Shown one piece after another: positions 46,440-62,460 of a DNA stretch of 64,000 nt. Source of the DNA: Torymus aiolomorphi (Eukaryota > Arthropoda > Insecta > Hymenoptera > Torymidae); the NCBI GenBank assembly GCA_036365515.1, contig CM070873.1, forward strand, positions 215,125,376 through 215,189,375, written 5' to 3'. Each line of letters starts with the position of its first letter. The stretch's first letter is position 1. The position numbers and the translations under genes are program-made. Below the pieces are notes generated by a model. The model had not been told where the DNA came from. It searched no databases and was given only the letters and a program-made list of their open reading frames with translations.

Positions 46440-48015
46440 GAATACTGGTACCTGACGAGATGCGTGATGAGACGCGACAAAGAATCGGTGTATTGGTGGA
46501 CTGAAGACACCGCGCATCTCCGGCGCGAATGCCAACGACTCCGACGGAGGGCCCAGCGCGCCCGCGACCGGCTAGCGCGCAAAGAACTGAGGCGCGCTAT
46601 CAATGACAGTAAAAAGGAAAGCTGGACCAAACTGATTAACGAGGTAGACTCGGACCCTTGGGAAGCGTGTTACAAGATCGTCACCCGCAACCTGGGGCGG
46701 AACGGCCCATCGGTAGTCAGGGACGAAGAAACGATAGACAGAATCGTCGACGGACTCTTCCCAACGCACCCTCAACAAGTATGGAAGGCGATGACGTCGG
46801 CGACCTCGGGATGCCAGAGATCACCCGGGGTGAGCTCAGCCTGGCTGTTGCGCAGCTCGCGGCGGGGAAGGCGTCAGGTCCGGACGGCATCCCAGTGGAA
46901 ATCCTCGAGATAGTTGCAAAACGACGCCCGGGGATATTCTTGAACCTGTACAATGCATGCCTGGTGGAAGGGGTGTTCAGCAAAGACTGGAATACGGCAC
47001 GGCTGATTTTTATCGATAAAGGAAAGGGAAATGCTGCTGAGACCGAGAATCCAACAGGCGGTTCAGGACGCTGGCGACCTAAACGACAAACAGTACGATT
47101 TCAGACAAGGACGGTCAACGATAGAAGCGATTCGACGCGTGGTCGACGCCTTTGACAGAGCACAGACTAGACCCCATAAGGACAGGCCAATAGTACTCAT
47201 GGCAACACTGGACGTACGAAACGCCTTCAACTCGGTGAGGTGGGCGAACATCGTAGAGGCATTCTCCGATGCTTTGCTGCTACCCCCAAGTTCTGAAGGA
47301 CTACCTACGAGACCGACACATTACGTACGTGACGCAGACTGGAGTCAAGAAAAGATAAATGATGGCAGGGGTGACGCAGGGCTCGATCCTTGGCCCCGAT
47401 ATTCGAGACGTGGGTTACGACGAGGTGTTGGACTTCCCATGCCGCCGGGGGTCTATGTTGTCAGCTACACAGACAACCTGGTCATCATCATCATAACCAA
47501 GAACACCCGACTGGCTCAGACTGAGGCAGGCCACGAGACGGGTGGACGGATGAATGCAAAGTCGAAGACTACAGCTGGCCATGCAAAAGACGAAGTTACT
47601 GTACCTAACGAGGAAATGGACAGATACAACGATACCCATGACGGTGGGGACGTCTGTTGTGTGTCCTGGGCGGTCTGCCAAGTATCTGGGGGTGACCTTG
47701 GATACGAGGATGACCTTCTGGCTGCACATACCTGGCGTCGCTGAGAGGGTGACTTTAAAACCCGCCGCTCTCATCCGCCTCATGGCGAATACGAAGGGGC
47801 CGAGGCCGAACGTACGCCGACTGCTTATGACGATGACCCACTCGATGCTCCTACAGATGACGCGGAGCACACATTTTTCGTGTGCCCCCGCTGGATAGCC
47901 GCGAGACAGAGACACAAACGTCGTGACACTGATGCTATCAAACAAACGAAACTGGGACAACATAGCACGCTACGTGACTCACATACTACAAGGCAAAAAG
48001 GCTGACGGTTGCCTT
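46440..48015 (+). pseudogene. R1-B ORF2 remnant: reverse transcriptase and C-terminal finger
   Basis: Plus-strand fragments in several frames: SVYWWTEDT, DSDPWEACYKIVTRN, ASGPDGIPVEILE, NDKQYDFRQGRSTIEAI, LDVRNAFNSVRW, GVYVVSYTDN (47465 region) and a C-terminal HTFFVCPRW. Segments between RT motifs are deleted, and the catalytic Y/FADD is YTDN, so it cannot polymerise. Its linker differs from R1-A (24708-25488), so it is a different element. The 5' half is absent; the break lies head-to-head against R1-A near 46380-46440. Confidence 0.8.
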
Positions 48016-48292
48016 GGAAACTGACACAGAAGACGAAGAATAGACAGATCAGACAAGATAGACAAGATTGCCGCAGGGCATAGATACGCCGACCGGCCCG
48101 AAGTAATGTGTATAACAGTTCCGGGACGGATTTCGGTGAACGGCGTGGGAAAGATTTTAGCTGTTTAGGGGGTAGAAATCCCCCACACTACGGAGCCCGA
48201 CGCTCCATGATGGTCTTATATGGTCTTAGTATCTTAGGTTACCCAGAAGATTCACCTAGTACCTCGTTAAAAATAATAATAATAATAATAAG
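48016..48292 (+). other. R1-B 3' UTR with (AAT)n tail
   Basis: Noncoding sequence after the last RT fragment ends in AAAATAATAATAATAATAAT at about 48268-48292, a plausible non-LTR 3' tail. Confidence 0.5.
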
Positions 48293-48560
48293 TTTGTTGC
48301 ATTCAAAAAAAGAATAATCACATAATATCAAGGAATGAATTTAATTTAACTAGTTTATGTTTATAGTGAAATATGAATTACAATAGTCGAAAAATATTTA
48401 AACCTAATGAAGGCGGTAAACAGGTCGACAAAAATCATTATTTTAAATTAAAAAGTCGATCGAATGCCAACGTTTTCCAAACAAACGCCATAGGTGGTAG
48501 ATGTCTAGCATACCGCGAGAGTACGGTGCTCTCGCTAGCGGCCACCCGAGGCTCCGGTTG
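48293..48560. other. Noncoding spacer
   Basis: A short open frame is present but unrecognised. CGCGAGAGTACGGTGCTCTCGC near 48513 forms a short hairpin. Confidence 0.35.
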
Positions 48561-48775
48561 ATAAGGGAGACTGGGGTAAAATCGAAGCTTTGACCGGATC
48601 TTTGACCTCTTCTAAAATCTACACAAGGCTATTGTAGAATGATAGTAGAAACATTATTAAAGAGAGGGCATAGCTATTACATACATGGCTCTAGTAGTAA
48701 CCGTGAAATTGAAAAATTCGGTTTTGCCCCAGAAGTCGGTATTGACCCAGACTCCCCTATATAAGGCCGCGTTAT
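48561..48775. mobile_element. MITE with GGGGAGTCTGGG-type inverted ends
   Basis: Left end TAAGGGAGACTGGGGTAAAA, right end GACCCAGACTCCCCTATA; CTGGGGCAAAACCGAA-like sequence also lies inverted inside. TA at both edges suggests a mariner-type duplication. About 210 bp, no coding. Confidence 0.65.
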
Positions 48776-49600
48776 CGAAGGTTCACCTACTCACGGTGTC
48801 GGGTTATCTACCGTTAACCTCACTGATGAGTCTTGGTGGACAACCCTGAGATGAAATGCCTGACTCTTTTTCTGACTCCTACATGTTGATATTTTAATTT
48901 TTATGATTACATTGTTAGAATAAATATATTCTATTTTTATTGTCAAATATTACAAAGTTTTGATTGAAAATATTGAAATATGATATTTCAAAACTTCATA
49001 TTTGTTGAATAATATATTATCTTTTACATCACTCAATATATATTCTTAAAAGTATGCTGAATTTTTACCATTACGTAGTTTATTATCAGACTAGTGAATA
49101 TCTATATAATTTCGTTGACCTTTATAAACGTCAAAGATGCTAGTATAAACCTGTATGCCCTTCGAATTCAATTAAATTATTACATGCCCGACAAAAGAAA
49201 AAAAAAATGACTGGAAAATCGTTTTTCTCGACTGCATATTTTGGAATAAAATAAATATAATTTTGAATTTTCGTTATCTTATTGGTTAATAATTTGAAAA
49301 TAAAAAAGAATAAATAATTGTTGAACTTCCCAAATGAATTTTTATTTTCATCCAAGTTACTGAGTGTACTTCGTGAGAGATATATCAAAGTCCGGTAATT
49401 CATGAATATGATGAAAACTGATATACAGTGGAAAATGATAAAAGAAAAATGTTCATGCATAACATAAGATCAGAGAAGAGCTCTCGAAAGAGTATCTTTC
49501 GCCTATCTTTTCAATTAACTGCATAGAGGGCTCGTCAATTTGTTTATAGTCGTATACAGCGTTAAAATTGCGAACATTAAAATTCACGGGCTAGTAAGCA
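48776..49600. other. AT-rich noncoding stretch
   Basis: One 106-codon AT-biased frame on minus (49140-49460), rich in Phe, Ile and Asn, matches no known family. No other feature seen. Confidence 0.45.
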
Positions 49601-50070
49601 AAAGAAGCCGTTTCACGCATGAATAAACGTCCCCATTAAATTCGAAGTTCGTACAATAACAACGAAAGTATACATATACATGCAAAAATAAAGAAAATAA
49701 AAAATTTCCCCGAATAAAAATCAAGCGGCGAGTGAGCTGTAGACAAAGAAGAGCAAGAGCGGCAGGTCGGCAGGTGATGTAGCGGAGAAGTGGCTCCTCG
49801 AAAGGCGAAAGGAGTCATGGCTGCGCTCGTAAATACCTGCGCGCGTCCTCTCGTTGATTGGGACGTGAATCTTCCGACTTACGGCGGTCACGACCCGAGA
49901 CGTCGTCGCCGGCGACAAGGAATACAGCGAAGAAAGACCTGAGGAAAGAAGGAGAGGGCCGACCCGATACACTGATTACGCCACCGCACTTAATTGATTC
50001 CCAACCAATTTGGAAGCCCTCGAGGGGCAACCATTCTACTTTTCCACTTCCCTTTCTGCAGCTACGCCCC

Positions 50071-50149
<79 letters not shown>

Positions 50150-50210
50150 TCCTTTTTCGCTCGCTCTCATTTTTCCGAGAGTGGGGCTTTTTTCTTTCTT
50201 TGCAATAAAG
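49601..50210. other. GC-richer block with (CT)n microsatellite at 50079-50147
   Basis: CpG-containing sequence (GACGTCGTCGCCGGCGAC near 49897) followed by ~70 bp of pure CT. Overlapping frames on both strands are Ser/Arg/Leu low complexity; none is supported as a gene. A regulatory region is possible. Confidence 0.4.
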
Positions 50211-51380
50211 TTACCCCAAGTACCTACCTCCCGCGTTGCTCGATATATACACAGGTATAGGTTTTACGCCATTCTGTTATATTACTTATTCTTCATCACT
50301 TTTTTCTTCGTTCCTTCAATTTTAACAACTTTTTCTTCTTTAATTTTTGTGCGCCAAAGTTCAGTGTACGCTCAGTAAGCCTCGCGGGCATATTGTGTTT
50401 TGAGATTCTGTGGTTAAGAAAGTCTTGATTTAAAATTAAATTTGTAATGGTCCTTTTTGGTTTCCCAAAAAAACCCTGTAACAGTGACACTGTTGGTCTC
50501 GAGATTCTGTTGATTTCCGATGTTTTAGAGATCATTCATAATTAGCCAGACATGCATTCTTTGAAAAATATCTGTGTCTTAAAATTTTGGACCACCATGC
50601 CTATTATGAACAAAAAAACATACCAGGTAAAATTTTTACTGATATTTCAACAACAATTAGGAATTAGGATATAACCCGATTAGCTTTTAAGAAATATCAG
50701 ATAGTATTAAATATGATTTTTATTAAAAAATGTTATCCTTAAAAATTTTAATTTAGTTAAAAATTAAAAAATAATTACTTATTGATCAACTTATTTTAAA
50801 CAAAATATTTTAGAAGCTTAAAAGAAATTAATGGTTTTTTATTTTTTAAATATTCTTAATGAGCTTTTGAGTCATGTACTCTATGCATGGTTTCTCCACA
50901 AGCAAATAAGAAAGACATAAAAATTAAATTGTTTACAAAAAATGCGCAAAATAAAAAAAAAGTACTGATAACTTTGAGTACAATTTTTATAGTGTTACGT
51001 GTGGATACACGCACGAGTATGAAAGAACGAAATAAGCAAGGCGTACGATTATAATATGACGCCGATTAGCAGAAAGCCGAGCGGTGCGGCCGTGGCTTGC
51101 TGCTATAGTATGCCTGACTCGCGAGTCGGCGGCTCTGGCTCTGGCTCAGGGTTCGTCACTTTTTATTATTAAAAGTTGCGATAGCTCACTCGTAGCATTT
51201 ACTTCAACTTTCCTCAAATTAACAAATTTTCTAGTGTATTTTGACTCCATATGACCCAAAACATATCTCTATCACGTTGTTTGTGACTATTTCACGTATA
51301 GTTTGAGGATCGTAAGTTATTCCAGAATGATGAGAGGATCAAAGTGCAGACATAGCATTTAAATTAATGTCCATTTATTT
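50211..51380. other. Noncoding stretch, AT-rich with a GC-richer patch at 51000-51150
   Basis: No gene recognised. The patch includes GAGCGGTGCGGCCGTGG and GGCTCTGGCTCTGGCTC but no open frame of note. Confidence 0.4.
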
Positions 51381-51895
51381 ATTTTTTAACACACCCCATC
51401 GTAAAGTTCGTACTTTTTCCCTGCCGAGGCGGGAAAAAAGTACCACGTTCATTCCCTACCCCCACTCTAGTTCCCAGCGCCACGCACATATGTCCTCGCC
51501 TTCGGCTCGGGTTCAAACAGCATGTTGCGCTGGGAACGAGTACGAATTTTACGATAGTTATGTTAACAACTCGTATATTGCACTCGTGAATATAGTGGGT
51601 TGTGGGAACTTACGCATTTGTCGCCCTGGCGGCACATCGCCCACTTTATCCCTTGGTGCATAATATACTATTTCCGCACGCATATTACATCTAACTATAT
51701 TTTTGTCATACGTGTCCGTAAAGAACGTACTTTACGGCCTGTTTTGCAGCCGTAAATTCGTACTTTACGGATGCGTATAACAGAAAATAATGTTCAGTAC
51801 ATTCTCGGACTGGCTACGAGGTGCTTGAACGCATCAATTCTCACGCGGTCCGTAAAATGTTACTTTACGGCTTAGTACCGAAAACTGCTATTCTA
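51381..51895. repeat. Cluster of palindromic repeats (CGTACTTTACGG family)
   Basis: A hairpin GTACTTTTTCCC...GGGAAAAAAGTAC at about 51408-51442, then CTCGCCTTCGGCTCGG near 51494, and several ACTTTACGG/CCGTAAA units at 51728, 51760 and 51862 in mixed orientation. It ends at the 5S-like sequence. Looks like a compound repeat. Confidence 0.5.
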
Positions 51896-51900
51896 GTATT

Positions 51901-52025
51901 CCGACAGTTTAGCGGGTAGGACTGTTACTACCGTATCTGATCACGGAAGTTAAGCACCAAAGCGTACGGTTAGTACTTTAATGGGTGACCGCGTCGTTTC
52001 TGGGACTACTTCGTGTGATCGGTTA
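51901..52025 (+). rRNA. 5S rRNA-like sequence (pseudogene or 5S-derived SINE head)
   Basis: Internal control region landmarks of animal 5S genes are present in order and spacing: CTGATCACGGAAGTTAAGC (51938; box A-like), then GGTTAGTACTTTAATGGGTG and ACCG (51968; box C-like), then TTCGTGTGATCGG at the 3' end, which can pair with CCGAC at the start. There are many departures from a functional 5S sequence, and no T-run terminator follows closely. Most likely a degenerate copy or the head of a 5S-derived SINE. Confidence 0.65.
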
Positions 52026-53007
52026 GGTGTTGAAATTGCCTTCTGAAAAATTGCGCAGAAGGTGTAGATAATAGTTTCGGTACATACAAGTGCGACCTAC
52101 ATATTCAAACTTGAATTATTCCAATACACCGACCATCCCGAATCGGATTTTCCTTAGGATTTTATCCCATGAGGTTTATCTATAGATTTTCCCCCATTCC
52201 ACAGGCATAGGAGCGATGCTTAATTTCGGTGATCGGCCGAGATGCAGTTTCACTAACTCATGAACGTGCCGGTTCAATGCTATTTTAGCAATAAGAAATA
52301 AAAATATCAGAAAATATTGAATGTACCCATTATCTACGCTAAGAATTCTAGAGGTGGTCAATCTTGGGAACTTCGAGTTTTTAACTTTTTATCATATAAT
52401 AAATATAAATATATTTTAATTAAAACAACTGGATACAAAATTCTTTGTACTAATACTAGAACGATACTTATGAATAACAATAGCTGATGATAAAAATTCT
52501 GTTATAAAAATAATAGCTGACATCATGAAAACTGCGCTATTTCGATTTTGGTAGATTCAAAAATTTTGAGTTGTTCGAAACAGTCACCTATTCTGATTCG
52601 AGGATACATATTCAATAGGGAAATCATTTTTTATATAGTATGAAGATAACATTTCTTGGTTTAAAACACCGTATGTATCTTGATTAAAGAAATTAGTTAT
52701 CTTTTTACATAATATCTTTTTATATAAAATACTGATAATTTCTCTAAGAAAATCTTGAAAATTTTTTGTTATACTATGCTATAAAACGTTATTTCATGAA
52801 TCGAGTTAAGTACACAATACTCGTTCGTAAGATCGCATTTTAAAATCGAATTAATTGTGCAGTATAGGTATGAAAAAATTTATTTGCTTATTTACTACTT
52901 GAACGTATACTATCCCGTTCTTTCTTGGCTTTGTCTGCCCTTGCAGGGGATGATCATTACTCGGCCGTGAAATTCGATTTTATATCCTAGTGACAAAAAA
53001 TACTATT
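52026..53007. other. AT-rich noncoding stretch
   Basis: No gene or repeat recognised. Confidence 0.45.
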
Positions 53008-54592
<1,585 letters not shown>

Positions 54593-54784
54593 CTTCTTTT
54601 ACTTGAAGAGTTTTCTAAAATAAAAATATAAGTTTGAAGTCATATTTCATTCTCTAAAATTGCTATCAGATAATTATAAATTATTTCAATAAAAACTCAA
54701 TCTTTTTTAGTCGAAGTTTAATTCACGACTCAAATTTGAATCGTGAATTAGACGAAGTTTAGAATTTAGATTAGACAATTCACT

Positions 54785-55080
54785 AATTCAAAATCAGGCA
54801 ACCCTATACCCACTACTGTGATATTGGAATTAAGAGGCACCTAATGTGGGGCAATGATTTGGCTACAAGCATTTCTAAAACATAACCTCGAAGAATTTAT
54901 ACCTTTTTATACACTTACTTAAGGAGTAAATCAACACAATAATGAAGTGACTGCATAGTTAATATCATGAACAATGCTAATGTATTAATGCTGTTATGAT
55001 ATTAATCGTTTATTGTAGCTTTTTATTGTTTTCCCACTGGTGGTCCCAAAATTGGCTTTGTCCCACTACTAGATCCTTTA
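54785..55080 (-). repeat. Dispersed repeat, GGGACAAAG family, copy 2
   Basis: Reverse complement of much of 13815-14215, e.g. AATGCTGTTATGATATTAA near 54986 and TTTGTCCCACTACTAG at 55058. Confidence 0.6.
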
Positions 55081-55315
55081 CCTTGCATGTGCGCGCCTTA
55101 CTGGCAGCAATTCGGAGTACATCCCGTCTATTATGTTATGTTTACAAAACCTTAAAACAATTATTGTATTACCAACTTGTCTATAATGGTCACTTTATTG
55201 ACTTTTTATTATACTTATTACAATTTAATTTTTTTTTACATGTCTATATTTCTTATTAGCTACTATTATTGTTTCATAAGTTACGAAATATTCAATTATG
55301 TACATACATTTGCAG
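55081..55315. other. AT-rich spacer
   Basis: An 87-codon Leu/Phe-rich frame (54996-55259) overlaps the preceding repeat and is not supported as a gene. Confidence 0.4.
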
Positions 55316-55533
55316 GATGAGTGATTTTAATTTCTCCAGTCAATTATTTCGGAGGGGGAGTCATTTTGTGAAAATAAACCTTAACAAAAGTTGTTCGGTT
55401 TGTTGGGGGTCACCCGTATGACCTTGGATTTGACCTTGAACAACTTTTGTTAAGGTTTATTTTCACGAAATGACCCCCCCCCACCCCCCGAAATAATTGA
55501 CTGGAGAAATTAAAATAACTCACCCTGTATGTA
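55316..55533. mobile_element. Snapback MITE ending near CACCCTGTAT
   Basis: Two near-perfect inverted arms of ~90-100 bp: TTTCTCCAGTCAATTATTTCG near 55332 against CGAAATAATTGACTGGAGAAA near 55490, and CTTAACAAAAGTTGTTC against GAACAACTTTTGTTAAG. The tip is GGTTTGTTGGGGGTCACCC. G/C homopolymer arms differ slightly in length. Confidence 0.8.
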
Positions 55534-55644
55534 TAAGTATCAAAATTGAAAATACTTGTAATCATTTGTATCGGTGGTTCACCAAACGTTGGCTAACAAA
55601 AAATTGACTAACAGTTAGTAGACAAGCCATTTTGGTTGGGTAAT

Positions 55645-55672
55645 TTTCTACCAGGGTAGCTTTTAAAAAACA
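55645..55672 (-). repeat. CCCTGGTAGAAA-type transposon terminus
   Basis: TTGGGTAATTTTCTACCAGGG mirrors the end at 38632. Upstream CCAAACGTTGGCTAACA is similarly reminiscent of that element's interior. Confidence 0.45.
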
Positions 55673-56440
55673 TTGTGATAGATCTTAAAAAGTCTATTTA
55701 CGACATAATTTTGACTAGGAGTGTCCACTGATGAGCCATCCCAATAAACAAAGATTTAGGGTAAAAAAATTCTTTAAGTAATCACGAATGTCCCATCCCA
55801 GAGATTACTTTAAGTAGTCACCAAGGATTCAGGGGATTACTTTGTAAGAAATATTTTAAAAATATTTATAATAAAACAAAATAATATGAATAAAAAGTAA
55901 TCACAAAGTAATTTAGGTAAAGAATTCTTGGTGAATACTTTGATAATGTTATGTGATGGGACATTTGTGATCGAAATAAATATAACAATAAGTACTCTTT
56001 ATGATTACTTTCATGAAAATAATTCATAAAGTAGTCTTAGAGTTCACCAAATCCTTTTTTTTTTTCTTATTAGGACCTTAAATTAATATTTTGTTCGGAT
56101 TTTATAGTTATTATAATTTGGGTGTACCATATTGAGAGCCTTTACACTAGATGAACATAGATTCAAAAAAACTTGATAACATTTTTAAATGTTTTGATTA
56201 CTTTTAAAATATTATGATAGAAACATCATTTTAAAACAAGTAGTTATATTTTCATTTCATCGTTTAGTGAAATCCATATATGTTTATTAAAACTGTCAAA
56301 AGCTGTTACGTGTTCGAATAAATATAGTCTCGCACAAGGAATATGGCGACCCCAACCTCGAATTTTCATTAGTGAAAGTTGAAATAACAAAATTAAAAAA
56401 ATGAAAAAAGCATCAACGCAACCGCAGTTGATGGCTCTCG
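55673..56440. other. AT-rich stretch with weak inverted motifs
   Basis: GTCCCATCCCAGAG near 55790 and GATGGGACATTTG near 55960 are loosely inverted, suggesting an eroded MITE. No gene. Confidence 0.35.
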
Positions 56441-56984
56441 CGGTCCGATCGATCGCATGCGTGCGCGCTGGTGTGCGCGTGTACGCGTCAACGGTGGCGA
56501 AATCGCAATAAAAATTTCCCTCCCGCACCACTCTCGCACTCTCTATCCCCCTTTTCTCCCCCCCCCCCTCTGCCTCTCTTTATTCGTCACGTCATTTTCG
56601 ATTAATCGACTTTGAAGCATCCTCTTAAAATCACAGCAGCCTAGCGGCCGTTTCGAAAAAAGCGGATTCGTCAAATCCCCCGTCGACGGGCGTCCGCGTA
56701 CGGGCCTCTCCCTCTCGCGCTCCCCTTTCCCTCCTCCACCTCTCTCATCCCTCTCACCCCACGGAATGAAAACACTGTCGAAACTGTGCGTGCATGTACG
56801 CCAACAGCCGGAATGTAAGCCCGTCGATTTTGTTGTTTTTGCAAACTCGCGTCCGGAGCTCGCGCCAGGCACGATTACACGGGCGGCGGGGCGACTGATG
56901 GCCCGAACACTCGGACGATCGTCAGTCGCGGAAATATCAGCATCAAACAGTCGACGTGTCGATCGCAAGTGTGATTTTTCGGGT
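56441..56984 (+). promoter_or_regulatory. Candidate CpG-rich promoter and first exon of a host gene
   Basis: A sharp island of CpG-rich sequence in AT-rich surroundings. On plus, GATCGTCAGTCGCGG (56919) contains TCAGTC, an exact arthropod initiator, with GACGTGTCGATCG 30 bases downstream, near where a downstream promoter element would lie. ATTTTTCGG/GTAAGG at about 56975-56987 is a strong splice donor. A frame from ATG 56766 crosses the region but is composition-driven. The reverse orientation is also open. Inference only; it could be an ordinary CpG island. Confidence 0.35.
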
Positions 56985-60906
<3,922 letters not shown>

Positions 60907-61019
60907 ACCTATAAACGTTATTTCTGGTAATCTACAGGGTCCTATAGTTTATCTCTTCAGAGTTCCCTATATAAGCGCGTGACTAAAGAAATAATATCCC
61001 TGGGGTGTGGGACTAATAC

Positions 61020-61135
61020 CACGTCCCGGAAATAACAGTTGCAGACACAGATTTTCCGGGACGTCCCGGAAAAAACAGCGCGTCCCGGAAATAACAGCGA
61101 TGTACAGTGTAAACGTCCCGGAACGAACCGTTGCA
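61020..61135. repeat. Short tandem repeat, CGTCCCGGAAATAACAG unit
   Basis: Four spaced copies of CGTCCCGGAA(A/C) at 61022, 61060, 61080 and 61113, some followed by ATAACAG and GTTGCAGA. Lies between two AT microsatellites (60630-60902 and 61138-61180). Confidence 0.7.
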
Positions 61136-61136
61136 G

Positions 61137-61185
<49 letters not shown>

Positions 61186-61290
61186 TCAGGCATATATTGA
61201 GTATACATACAGTAACCGTATTAAAATGACATTTTCGTGCAAAGCTTTTCATTACTCGATGTATCTACCACAATAAAAATATATTTAACA

Positions 61291-61291
<1 letters not shown>

Positions 61292-61340
<49 letters not shown>
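61292..61340. repeat. (CA)n microsatellite
   Basis: Pure CA followed by (TA)n to 61359; left edge of the inverted duplication. Confidence 0.9.
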
Positions 61341-61359
<19 letters not shown>

Positions 61360-61528
61360 CATTAGATTATTATTAGACATACATATGAGTTATATCGGTT
61401 CGTGTATGTGTGTATATATGCATATATATAAATATTATCTTATATCTTAAAAATGAACAAAATTTAAAAAATGGATTTTGTGGTATGCGACACATACACG
61501 TATACATACACACGCGGACAAACACGCG

Positions 61529-61562
<34 letters not shown>

Positions 61563-62116
61563 TATATCTGTGGTGCTAAGGAAGAAGGGAACAAATCACT
61601 TGGAAAAGTTTTAGAGATATAGCGATTTAAATGATAAAGCTTAAATGCAACTGCTATATTTGTCCTTTTTCAATTACGTTGTAACTACAGAATAATGAAT
61701 TTTTTACCAAATAAAAACTTCAAAAAATGGTGTATTAAACCTTAAAAAAAAAGAAAAATGGCTTTAACTCGATTTTCATAAAGAGTGGATTAATTCCCAT
61801 CTTCCTTGGCACCACAGATATATTACTTATTATGAAATCCACTATTTATTAAATATTCAACATGTAGCTGTGGTATAATACAAATAATGCATATTATATT
61901 ATATCAATAATAAGTAATATATAGTTGTGTGTGTGTGTGCGCGTGTTTGTCCGTGTGTGTATGTATACGTGTATGTGTCGCATACCACAAAATCCATTTT
62001 TTTAATTTTGTTCATTTTTAAGATATAAGATAATATTTATATATATGCATATATACACATATACACACATACACGAACCGATATAAGTCATATGTATGTC
62101 TAATAATAATCTAATG

Positions 62117-62165
<49 letters not shown>
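61341..62165. repeat. Large inverted duplication
   Basis: The left arm (about 61341-61590) and right arm (about 61795-62165) are inverted copies: TTATATCGGTTCGTGTATGTG near 61391 against CACATACACGAACCGATATAA near 62067; ATGGATTTTGTGGTATGCG against CGCATACCACAAAATCCAT; CTGTGGTGC near the tip. The right arm has ~110 extra bases. Microsatellites lie at both outer edges and in both arms. Open frames inside are low-complexity. Confidence 0.85.
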
Positions 62166-62170
<5 letters not shown>

Positions 62171-62215
62171 TAGGGGGGCTTCGCCCCCTGCTCGCTCCGC
62201 TCGCCAACCCCCATT
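62166..62215. repeat. GC-rich mini-palindromes
   Basis: GGGGGGCTTCGCCCCC followed by GCTCGCTCCGCTCGC, two adjacent short hairpins abutting the AT tract. Similar in style to the GAGCGAAGCGAG cores at 5670 and 36168. Confidence 0.6.
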
Positions 62216-62460
62216 ATTAGAGATAAATATTAATAATAATGAATGAGGATAATCTTCTATTACATAATATCATGAAACACTTATTTTTTCATTTAAAATT
62301 TCTGTAATGTTTTTTAAAAACATTATTCTTAACATTTATTAATTTTTAAAATACTAAGTATATTATATTTAACAAAATAATGCACAATATATATGTAGTT
62401 CATTACGTCAGCTCTGATTTTATTTGTAACTTATTGATTATAAAATCCAGTAATATTTCA
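62216..62460. other. AT-rich spacer
   Basis: Nothing recognised. Confidence 0.4.
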
